NCBI GenBank assembly: GCA_034008185.1
Contig: CM067086.1
Location: 29,533,007-29,597,006 of the forward strand
Origin: Gorsachius magnificus
Lineage: Eukaryota; Chordata; Aves; Pelecaniformes; Ardeidae
DNA: 64,000 nucleotides
Direction: 5' to 3'
The notes beneath the pieces were generated by a model. It ran no database searches, was not told the origin of the DNA, and saw only the letters and a list, made by a program, of their open reading frames with translations. How positions within the stretch are numbered: the first letter of the stretch is position 1; every line of letters begins with the position of its first letter. The translations under genes were made by a program, and so were the position numbers. Below, piece by piece: positions 1 through 12,000 of this stretch.

Positions 1-1189
1 AGCTTTACACACCATTCTAGTCACTGAAAACTCAGGCAGACCTGAGACCCAAGAGCAGACGTGTTTTCTCCCTCCTGCTCCCCAAGTCTTCAGAGGAGTC
101 TGTACCGTTTATTTTAAAATTACAGTACCTGTTGTGAAAGAATGGGTATAAATTTGCATTAAATCTTCCCTACATAATTAAAGGTAACAATCCTGCAGGA
201 TTTCTGGTTTCACGCATTCTAGCAAGCTAGCTTGCTGATGAAGCTTTCCTGGCAAGTCACAGAACCCACACATCTTCAGGAGCAAACCCAGGAAATCAGG
301 AGAGGCAAAGATCTCCGTAGCAGAACCAACAAATCTGACCGAACCTGCCAGCAGGAGAGAGGCCACGTTGCTGCAACTCCCTCACATGCACACCCTTCAC
401 TCCTCACCAACATCTCATCCACTGCTTTTAGCCACCTCTTCCACAATCGTAACTGCAGCAGGAGTTGTGCATGTGCCATAGCCCACATGACACTGTTGGA
501 ACCTGGCTCGGATACAAGTTCTCCTTCAGACCGCAAACAAGAAAGTCACAGCATGCGCCTGCTAGATGCGAGGCAGCAGATGCTACCTTCCAAGAAAATC
601 TGCTAAACGAGTGGAAAAACAAGAACTAAGGGAGCAACGAGCCCCCTGTGGAATTCAGGACAACTTCAAATGCTGACAGAAGTCAGTACAAGGATAGAAG
701 GCAGAGGTTGTAGTTGTACGGGGGTAGCACCACGCTGCTACTACATTTATTCTAGTCTTTGAACTATCAAACTATGAATGCCATTAGGGAAACTGTTTAG
801 ATTTTCACTTTTGTTCCGAAGTTTATGATTTGCCCTATCTATATTAGCTTTTCAAATGACAGACTTCCACCCTATTGTCAAGCTTAACATGAAAAAAAAG
901 AAAAAAGTGCTCATCAGGAATACCTACATTATAAATACCATACAATAAAGAGTTAAAGAAAAGTGAGGGAGCTTTGTGAAGAGGTTAACACTTTCTCAAG
1001 TGAGAGCACAGGCAGTATGAAAGTGAAAGGACACAATGTAAGCCTTTCTACTCTTTGCCTAGCTTTTATTAAACGGTACATATAAACTTCTTTTGTGCTT
1101 CCAGTAGAGAACATTTTCTCCCTATTTGTCTCAAAAAAACCCAAACCCAAAACAATAGGACTTAAAAAAAACAACCCAAAAAAATTAAA
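1..1189. other. Noncoding flank beyond the TMEM87A 3' end
   Basis: No exon, RNA gene or repeat family recognised. It may be distal 3' UTR of TMEM87A (two more minus-strand AATAAA hexamers lie here) or intergenic. Confidence 0.4.
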
Positions 1190-3001
1190 TAGCAAGTTTT
1201 ATGTAGCTTTATTTCACAAAATTTCCTCTCCCCAAAAGGACACGGAGGTAACGTTTGTTTCATCTATATCAATTAAGCATAGCAAATTAGAAGTCAAAGT
1301 GTTTTCTCATTAAAGATTCTACCCATGGGCTAAAGGGGATGGCAGAAAAGCTCCAGCAACTCTTGCAGAGGCAGACCAGGGTGTTACAGCAACAGCTTTT
1401 TTTTTTTCCCTCTGCCCATCCACTGAGGATTTGCTGCCCACATGGCACAGCTAGAAGATACGATGCACTTGTGCCTCAGCTACTCTACTGTAAAGTGGCC
1501 ATGTTTCAGCATAAGTTGCTGATAAAGATGAGCAGGAGCTACGCTACCAGACCTTACAGCGGAATGAACTACAAGCACACGTTCACTTCTGCTGACATAG
1601 CTATGAGTGAAGAACCAGAAAAGCTGACTCCCTATGCCATTCCAGCAGCAGTGCATCAGCTCCCTAGAAATCCAGCTGTGCTGCTGCTTGCCTGGTAGTT
1701 ATCAGTTGTAAAGGTTATGAACCCAAACTAGAGCTTTTGTCACACAGTCCAACAGTGGGTTTCCATGTGTAGTTATTGCAAGTGAAGCCTCTACAGCCAA
1801 GCATAGAATAAAAATAGAACACTGTCAAAAAGCTCTTTTCCATTTGAAAAGGAGAAACCAAAAGCAATTATATAGAATAGAAATCTGCAACTTTGAAACA
1901 CAGTGATCTCATCGGAGTACCTCCTGGCCACAGGGACCAATTGGGACAGAAAAGTCCATCATCAAATCACTTACGTGGGAGGCAATTCTAACCAAACACT
2001 GGGAACAGAACTACCCCAGCACTGCATACTCCCATCAAAGCCTCTTTCAAGAAAGGTAAGCAGTGCTTGCACCCTCGAGAAAGCAACGCCATCTTCTCGT
2101 AGAAGAGTACCGACTTCGCGGTGGAGATGTTACGTGGGCAGGGAGAAGAGTTCTGCTGAAACGTGTAGTTAATATCTGCTAAACACAAGTAGGCAAGCAC
2201 TTGTGGAAGAGCACTGCAGGAGTGGGTTTGGTGATGTTTGGTTATGTTTGGTTTTGTTTCTTAAATCATGCAACACATGGAAGGTAGGGGCAAATCATTT
2301 TTCCAGGCATTCACCGCATTGCCAGCAATGAGATGTGCCACAACAGCAAGTGTTAGCTCTATGCAGCTGTTACCTATAGGTCAATGGCATTTAAAATAGA
2401 AAATCTTTCTTACACAGTGTTATGAATAAAATTGCACTTGATTTCGTTAAAAACTCATATCACTGTAACTTTTCCAAATATTTCCTTTCTGGCATCTTAA
2501 TTTTCTTCATTAACAGGAGCTTCTCTCTAAAAACCTCTCATCCGTGTTGGACACATGACATGCAACAGCAGTAAGCCATTATCTACCAGAAAACGGGTCT
2601 GTTGTTTCTTCAGTGCTTGTTTTTATCTGTCCCCACCCTCCCCCCAAAAGGTACAGGCAGTTCACCCCTAAGTGTCAATTATAACATTGAAATATAAACT
2701 CCTCAAGCAGACATTAGGAATTTTAGTTTCACAGATTAAATATTTGAAAAGTTACAGAAGGTGCTGGAATAGTACACATTTAAATTGCTTAAAAATCCAA
2801 ACTTGCAGCAACTTTGTAAATTCAAATTTCCAAAAGGTTTATAATGTCCTTGTGAACTTCTTCCACAGCAAGACGCTCTCATGACAATAAAGCATCAAAC
2901 TTCCAAGGCCGAGATCAAGAAACAAATCAGCAGGATGCACTTGCTCCACCAAGCAACTTTAAAAGAGGCGTCTCCACTTTCAGTAGCAAAAAGCTACTCC
3001 T
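1190..3001 (-). other. TMEM87A: TMEM87A 3' UTR (end approximate)
   Basis: AT-rich sequence without coding potential directly after the stop codon. A minus-strand AATAAA at 1208-1213 is followed by a T/GT-rich stretch on the minus strand, so cleavage near 1190 is plausible. Further AATAAA copies at 1065-1070 and 746-751 could give longer forms. The boundary is inferred. Confidence 0.5.
1208..1213 (-). terminator. Candidate polyadenylation signal of TMEM87A
   Basis: AATAAA on the minus strand, followed within 30 bases by a T-rich and GTT-rich element suitable as a downstream element. It is the first such hexamer-plus-element found in my reading of the 3' UTR. Confidence 0.35.
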
Positions 3002-3043
3002 TCATTCCATTTTGGACCTTTCAAAGTGTGTAATCATTCTTTC
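3002..3043 (-). CDS. TMEM87A: TMEM87A last coding exon and stop
   Basis: Encodes [13 protein letters not shown] and a TGA stop (3002-3004 on the plus strand, read in reverse). Acceptor TATCTTCCAG. The C-terminus matches the family end exactly in style (FERSKME). The same exon continues as 3' UTR to lower coordinates. Confidence 0.96.
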   Translation of the reverse strand, partial: ERMITHFERSKME

Positions 3044-6000
3044 CTGGAAGATAAGATACCCAATGTTTGTAATTTCCCCCGACAGGTTTACATTATTCAG
3101 AAATAAGGTGGTATGCTTTGCACATTCACAACAAGTGCACACTCGTATGCATTTTAAGTCAGGAGTCCAACTTGCACAACAGATGTACCACTTCTTTTAG
3201 AATACGTTTATATTCTAAGAAGTTTTGTCATGGTTGTCCCCACTGTCCTTCCCCCCCGTGGCATTATACTGCCGCCTTGGCAAGATCAGAGGCCAGTTCT
3301 AATAAGCCAAGTCTTTAACAGCTGACTCATGACTCCTTTGGCATGTCAGAAGACTAATTTGAACTGAAGATTTGTTTACTGACCTCATCTGAATCCAGAA
3401 GAGCTGGAAGAGCGCTGTGAGGAGGGGAAGAAAAAAAAAAAAAGAGAAATAGTTAAGAGAATTAGAGCACCTACTTAGAGCATATTACTGAATCATTTTC
3501 AGCCTTATGTTTCACCTTAAGCTTTTTAGGGCACAGGAGAGCAATAATGAAGACAGACCTTTCAATTAGACAGAAATTAGAGAAAGACACATAAAAGAGG
3601 AAGAGGCTAAGGAGTATCCTCAATGGCCTTCACAGTTTTAAAATTCTTTTTTTCTAAGCTTCTTGTTACCATCTGAACAATTTCCAAGTTGCCACAAAAT
3701 AAGCTGCATCATTCATATGGGAACACTGCTGAACTACACTGAAGACACTTACAGTGTGAGACTATATTGTAAAAACACATCCCAGAAATCAAATAAGTTA
3801 TGCTGGTACCATAGCCTTTTCAGCTACAATAGACCTTCCATCTATCTATTGGGATCTCATCTCTTCACAAACCTGATCAACATACTTTCAAGAACAGAAA
3901 AACCTGCAGCAGACTACTTCAACATGCCCTTTCCTAGCTAATACCAGTCTAGTTGTTGTTTTCTTAAGAAATCCTACCATTCTTCAAAAAATAAGTCCTA
4001 GAACTGGGAAAAACAAAATCAACTGAGAAGATGCACTTTTTTATCCTCTTGAAGCTTCAGCTGATTTCTTGTCTTTAACTTCAAGCAGTTTTGTACTTAA
4101 ATCCAGAGCCTCTGCCAAAATTACCTATTGAGATTTGTGAACACAGTTTATTTGTGAACGTCTTTTTTGCTATGAAAAATTTAGACACAGGCACTGACGT
4201 TTTTAGGATGTAAAAGTTATTAAAAGCAGAATAGATATGTACTGCCTACATAGCTGACTATATTGCCAGAAGCATAAAAATGACTCAGACATTCCAAATA
4301 AAGTTGAGAACTAAATGACATTATTCAGTGGTTTACATACGGCATGATACTCAAAGGACTTTTCCAGATCAATAAGCAGAAAGAGAGGGTTTGTGTGTTC
4401 TTTGTTTTCTGGATTTATTTAATTTGCACTTCGGTGAAGCGCAAACAAATCAGTCTGTGGTTTCACAGTCCAAGACGGTGTTCCTTAAGTCAGTCTGTGT
4501 TCAAGTGGCATGGACTCTGACAGACTACATAAAGCCAAGTGGAAGCATTTTAAGAAGTCAGAGGCCAATTCCAGGCTGAACTCAGTACCTGCTCATGTAA
4601 GTGCAGCATACAAGCTATAAGGCATTGTAATGTATTTGTGTTCCCATGTCAAGGAACAAGCTTTTATTGCAACTATAAAAATACTCACACATCTGTCACT
4701 GACGAAGGAACGTTCTCCTCTACCCACTTGAGGTCATCCTCCTGCTACAAGTACAGCAATTAAATGGAAAACAAATGTCAGTTTTCCCAAAATGCTGTCA
4801 CATGCAAGTCTTTCTTCTCAGCCTACTTGAAAAAAAACGATGTATTTACAACGTCAGTTCAAAAGAACCCACCTCCAACTTCATTTCTGGATTACAGAAA
4901 AAACATTCCAAGAAAAAAAACAAAAACCCACCTATGACTTACTGTCACCTCTGTAATAGTCTGATAGTGACTAGGAAAAGTGGGCCCTCAGGACACTCTG
5001 GTTATTGACATGATCTATTTTAGTCTCCCACAAAACAACATTATCTTTAGAAGATATAGATGAAAAATTATTATAAAAATCACAAGCTAGATTTTGCAAA
5101 GCTAAGTTAAACTGTATTGTTAGGATTTCTCATTTCTATCTAATGAGCACTCTCCAATTCACAACACAAGCACGCTTGTTTTGAAGTTGGACAACTGACC
5201 CTTTCTGATCCCTTCCATCCCCAAAATAGGAAAGTTTGATTTTCATGTTATCCTCAGGTAAGTAGTATAGAGTTGCAACCAACCTTTGAGAAAAAGAGTG
5301 TTAACGACAAAAATACTATCATGAATCCCTACAGGTTCTTTCCACTTTTAAATTTATGCATGAATTCCATGAAAAGATTCTGAGACATATTTCTACCTCC
5401 TAACGGAATGTGAAACCACCTCTGCTTGTGAGCCACAGGGAAAGAATGCGGTTATATTAGAAATATTCCATCCAAACTATTTAAGTAGCTACATAATAAT
5501 ATACACATCACCCTATTCAAGTAATGAATCACAAATCTCAAAACTAGAAGGGCAATTAATTTATTAAATTAAATAAGGAGGCTCAGCCTCTGTCTCGGCC
5601 TGACAAACTTGTTAAAATACTGTATTATTCATTATCAGAATATAGTACAATACAGTTCTATCTATACTGGATTGTGCAAACATTCCTGAAGAACAGACTG
5701 AATACTAAAGCTTCCATTGCACTTACATGAATTAGATTAAAAACCTGTATTTATTTTCTGTTCAGAAGCACTGTAAACGTACAATAGTTTGGCTCACTCC
5801 CACTCTGAAGCAAACCAGGACACTCAAGTTTATAAACTGAACACTTTGCATCTTTGTAAGCTACTACGGGGGGCAACCAAAGAGAGATGTATATATACCC
5901 TTCGAGGTAGGGAGGGGATACTCACAGATTTATTTGCTTTTACATTCCCATTTGGTTCTTGCTTTGTACTTCTCATTTTCATTCCCTCTGAAGACAAAAG

Positions 6001-9000
6001 AAGGAAAAAATATTGGGATAACTTAACTATAATTGTTCATAGACTGTATGTGAAAGCATTGAGCCCAGAGAGGCTGTGGAATCTCCATCCTTGTACTCAA
6101 AAGCCATCTAGACACACTCCAGGACAACCTGTTCCAGGTGACCCTCCTTGAGCAGGGTGTTTGGTCAGGATGACCACCAGAGGTCCCTTCCAACCTCAAC
6201 CATTCCAAGACATGTGCAAGTGCCAAAATTTATTTTACCTACTGACTGCTGACCAGTCACTTGCTTGACTTAAGAGCTGAGAAACAACATGTATCTCGCA
6301 GCCCAGCAGCCAGCCAGATACAGCTAATTTGGCAAATGCACGTAAGGGATTACACACTTCTCAGCTCCTCAACAAGTGAAACAGTACCGATATATCCCAG
6401 CAGAATTGATTTGTGGACAGACAGCGAGTATGCCACCCTACCATTTACACAACTTATCACCAATAATGTTACAAGGATAAAAGACATAATAGGGAGATGG
6501 AAGGCAGGGAAAAGAGAAGGTTTTATAGTAGGAGGGGAGCAAGTGACAAGAAAGATGCAACCTAGTGTCATAAAGCAGGACTCTTTCATTCATAGGTAAT
6601 TTCATGAATATGTAAACATATTCATCCATGTTTACACTGGACATTCCTGTACTAGGCCCTAATATGGAAAACTAAGAACTCTGCAGAGTTCAGAGAACAG
6701 GTAAATAACTGAAAATTCTTAAAATGGATTTTAAAAGAGAACTGCAGACTAAACCACTGCCTAGCAACAATATCCGGGACATCCTTGGATATCTATCATC
6801 ATGACTGGATCCAAATCTATGACTTGAACATTTAATAGAACAAAGTCCAGTGGACATGGTAATGCAACCGCAACAGTAGCAGTGTGTTGAGTGTCATCTG
6901 AAAACCCCAGAATTAAACAGGCAATGTAAACACTAAAGATAAAGCCAGTGTTTCCTGTACAACTGCATAAATCAATGGCAACAGGGAGGCATTGACTTTT
7001 ACAGCAGTAGTGAACTTTTTGCCAGAGAACAAGAGACCTCCCTCCACAGAAGTGTCTCTTCAACACTGAAATTAGGTGGGGAAAAAGTTTTTCTCTTACC
7101 AAAGCTTTCCTTTAACATCGGCTCTTTCTGCTCATCATCCTCCTCCTCTTCAGACAGTGGGGAGAAAGCAAACCTTTAGGAGGAAAAGAATGAAAGCTAT
7201 CTTAGAATAGTATCTCTTGCCACCAAGATATCAGAACCCAAACATTCACATGACTTGATTATTCTGTCTAGATCATTGTTTTTAAGACCTATGCTAAACT
7301 ACATAATCAAAAGTTTAAGTCACTTCTTTTTGAATAAGTTCACCACCAGGAACAGCTAGAATTTTATCTGTGTGACTTCCTACACTTACTTTTCCTCAAG
7401 CCCATACACACACTACTTCGTATCCATATGGATCAGTATACAGCAACTAAAAATCACCCACCAGTACTCCTCTGGATAAACAAGCATTCCCCAAAAACAG
7501 TATTTTCAGAAAGGGGTAAGAAAAGCTGAACCTTTGGTTGTTAGCGGATGGTCTCCACAGAATCATGATGACAAAAAGGATCATAGAAAACAGTAAGCGC
7601 CAGATGGCATCATCCACCCATAGCTCCTGCCAGTCCTGTCAAGGAAAACAGCAGCACAAATAGAAAAAGTTGTGAAGAAAGAGACTCCATGCCCTCCGCT
7701 CCTTCCAAGGGTGAACTATAGGCATCTGACAAAGAGGCTCATTTCCCACAACAGTGAGAATTTTAGCATGTGGTGTATTAGGCATAATCCACAGAAAAAT
7801 CTGTTCCAGAATGTGCAATGTCAGCTCTTACAACGCCAAATGTAAATTTTGATCAAGAGGCAGCAACTGGAGATAGCATTAAATATAAACTCACCGACTG
7901 ACAGTCCACCAGCCTGAACTTCATGGTGGTCCAGATGATAAATACAATAGATGCTACAAGATTAAAACAAACAAGCTGCTTATTACTACAAAATATGCTA
8001 ATCCAAATATACTACTAACAGGACCGTGTTTCCCAAACAAAGGGCAAAGACCTAAACAGTGAATTCTCAGAATCCAATTTATTAGTTTTGAAAAACAAGA
8101 GACTGATTTATTGCTCTGACCTTATACAGTAGCTTAGGTACAGACCAGCATATTTTGTTCTTGGTTCTTCAGAGACACAAGACATAAGTCAAGTATGAAG
8201 TACTGGGCCAAACGACTCATCCTTATTTACTATTCTTACATTACTTCCATCTAGTGTCCAACCCATGGTTTCATTATCAGTTGACAAATAAAGCCTACTC
8301 TTAAGAAAATGAACCATCTGATCTGCCTGAATGCCCAACCATTCAGATCTTGACCCACAGGAGTTCCAACGCTTAAACTATGCTCTCACCACAGTTTTAG
8401 GTGAGACTTTCCTTCCACTAAGGGGTTCTATGATGACTAAGAGCCAGATGCTGCAAGGAATTTAATCAAGCTGTCAATTAAAAGGAATGCTTTTTTTTGT
8501 TTGTTTAAAAAAACCACAGTGCTTAGAAGTTTTCTACTCATTGTATGGCTAGCATTTCTAAATAGACAAGGAGCCAAGCACCTGGAAGCACCGACACATT
8601 TATTCTTGAAGTTCACTTCATCACTACTACAAATGGAAAGAGAATCTGAATCTGTATTCTTCCAGAATACAGAGGGCATTATGTTACAATACCAAGAATA
8701 CTGTTTTTCCAAGAATCACTCTGGTCTTCAGCTATCTTAAAAATCTCATAGCATACAGGAATCCTGTGATTTTGGCAAAAACTACCTCTGTGAAGTTAAC
8801 AGCATAGATAAAAATCTTTTGCCCACAGCAGCTTTAAGATGGACAAAAGTTCTGTTAGATGAGCTGCACAGAACTACTGATCTTATTAGCATCAGGACTA
8901 ATAATCCGTTGCCTCTGAAGTATCAACATAACACTTGGAATAGATCCACAATTAGAAATGGGTCAAGTGTTAGAAGTATCAAGCACTTTGATTGCATTTA

Positions 9001-12000
9001 AACAAAGGTCACCAAAGTCAAAAGTCTGCTTTAGTGATCAAATCAAGCCATATATGGAAGTGGCATGTGCCCTTATTTGATTAATGTAATTTGCTGCTTA
9101 CCTGCTACTGCCAAGATGAGCGTGTTGGTGAAGTGCCGATACAAAGAGAGTTTCACAACATTCCTTCGAAGTTTTAGCAGTTTCATTGTTTGTGTTAAGC
9201 TGATGAATATGTACAGAAAGTCAAGGAAAGCCTCTGAAGGGACAAGCTGGTCACAGATGTAAGAGGACACAGACCTTATGATGAACAGCTCTCCCACCCA
9301 CACACTTAACCCTTGAAAAAGTTAGACCAGCCTCAGTAGAAGTTCATCCTATGGCAAAGGTGCCAAAGAGCAGGATCCATCCCTTTCACGTTATTTAGTC
9401 ATCTAAACCTAGAACTCTTGTCACACAAAGATGTGATTATTTTGGACTATGTCCTATTCCTTCGGAAAAGTGTCAAATGTATTTCTGATTAAAGGAAAAT
9501 CAAGTCCAAAGTAGAAGCAAGTTAAAATCCAAATTAAGTGGATTTTAATATGTGTCTTCACGCTTTTGCCTACAATGTAATCTCCATAGTGACAAAACAA
9601 GTGCTTAGGAAAGACATCATGGTAGGAGAGAACTGGGATTGTCACGGCTGGGCAGCAAGACTTTCACATTTTAAATAGAGTTTTGCAATTGACTTTCACT
9701 AACAACACTTTATAAGGATTTTGCTATACATGGCTTTGAGTTTGGTATTCAACAGCAGCTGGTAAAGTCACACAAGATTATGGTTGTTTGCATTAATATG
9801 TCAAGACCCCATTTTGTCTCCTAACTGCTTCAAAATGAGTACAAATTTTACAGAATTTTAGGTTTGATGTTGCTAAGAAACCTTCCCAAAACATAAACCG
9901 AGTCTGTTCTCCAAATGCTAGTACTATGGTACTGCTACAGTGCTGCACTAGAACAAAACAATTTCATAATTCAATAATCAGAGACTGGTAACAGACAGAC
10001 GTGGCTAGTCCATGTTCAGGGTCAGTTTTAACACAGATATCTACTGGTTATCTAGTTTTCCTTGCACTGGCTGTAGCAAAAGCTTACCTGAGCACTCAAT
10101 TACAGAAGTTCTATTAACTTTATCAGAAGTAGAAAGAACATATACTTGAAGCTGATTAAAAAAAAAGTTCAGCCAAAAGACTCCCAAAAAAACAAATGTG
10201 AAAGAAAATACACCCCACCAAGTAAAATAGTGAAGGATATCCACCAGCACAGGGCAGTATCTAGGAAAGCCAGGGGAATAAAAGCCAAGGAGGCAAGATC
10301 ATTCTGGGCCTAGAGACAAAGAGAGAGCCAATAAGAACAAACTGAAAAGGAAACAGAGGAAGCAAGGAGGGTCCGGCTATTTTGTGAGAAACCACAAACA
10401 CTCCACCACAATGCTTCTGAGTTTTACTACAGAAGCAGAGGGTTTGAACCAACAGTTTAGCCCAATGCACAGAGGGGAACTGACAAGACCACACTGTCAG
10501 TTTTCAGTTTTCCACCAGCAAGTATTTTCCAGATTAAGTCAATCCAGCACCACTAAAAGGAGCCTCTGTTAAGGCGACTGCTGCAGTGATGTGCTCTGGC
10601 CACCTCCATTACAGAAAACTAGCAATCAGCTTGTTAAAAATGTAGCAATTAAATCTTTTACACTATCCACGGATGAACTGAGCTCCACTGGCAACCTTGA
10701 GTTCGACTGACAGTGGCCCAAATTGCCTTTGCATGTGTATCAAAAACTATCAAAGTCCCAACTGAAACAAGCAAATCACCTTCTATTCCTTTTAAGACAA
10801 GTAATAAGCTGTGAATAAGCTTGTGACATTCTGCAGTTTATGAAAGGATATCCACAAAATAATACAGGCATCAATCATGGACAGGGCCAAGTTTGCTATC
10901 AGAGCCACAGTGTCATAGAAAAACTGAAAAAGTACCAAATATATGACATGTTAAATACTTGATCCCAAAATATCAAAAACAGAACTGAAATGTACATTCT
11001 GAGACGCACTTCTTAATGAAGCTAGCAGCAGCACCACTCACATGTACATCCCAAGTACAGCCTCCAAAATGGGAGTGGTGGTACGTTTTTGTTGTTTTGG
11101 TTGGTTGGTTTTTAACTCATGGCAAGGTGAGCCAAGCTGTGTATTTGTGTCTGCAACTAGCCCTACCTAATCTGAAGTATTAGACACATGGGTCCAGAGA
11201 GAATATGTGTCTGAAACCTGACTAATCAGAAAACTATTAGAATTATTTCAAAATATATGGAATTATATCCTGATAAATAGAGAAGACATCAAACTTAAAC
11301 TCTAAAACTGTGGATATGAATTATTAACAATTAGTTTAACTACTTCATTGTCTCTGTTCCCTTCTTTCAGCATAGCCCTGGGATTTGCATACAAGTAAAT
11401 AAAGCCAGTAGCATCTGCAGCATATGGGAAAGTTCAAGCAGCTATTACTGACCCCTGTGACTCTAAGAACACCTTCCATGCCAGAAAATAATAGGTAAAG
11501 GGCTCCAGCCATAACTACTTTGTGAAGAGTGACTCCAAGGCGAGGCCTGTAGGAAAACAAAGTGAAATTTAGATGAAGTGGGGGAAAAAAAAAATGAAGT
11601 CATGTCAATTTGAGTTTAACATAAGGTTCATGAGTTTAACATATGCTTCATAGCATGGGATTAAAGGGTCCTCGTGACAAGCCACTTTCAGATCCAGAAA
11701 TAATTTTATTATGGTGCTCAAAGCTTACTATTCATTTTGTCTTACGATATGATGTGACTAAGGAAGAGATTGGCAACAGTCCTGTTTTCCTAGTTAACCT
11801 CTTCAGCTTTTTACAAACATTTCAAGAAATCTTAGCTCACCCCTTTTTCACCAGTTCCCCCAGAACACCCACAGTTGCTAGAAGTCTTGCTAGAAGTTGC
11901 CACTACCACACAGCATGTTGTTTTACCACTGAATACAGCTAGAGACAGAGGAGCAGCAATTTTGGCAGCAGAAGCCTCCTAAAGTAGATCCCCTCCCCCA

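Noticed and set aside
9211..9260. TMEM87A exon 12 extended upstream through AFLDFLY
   Set aside because: The frame stays open here, but this stretch is the U12 branch site and intron end. Extension would duplicate the helix already supplied by exon 11.
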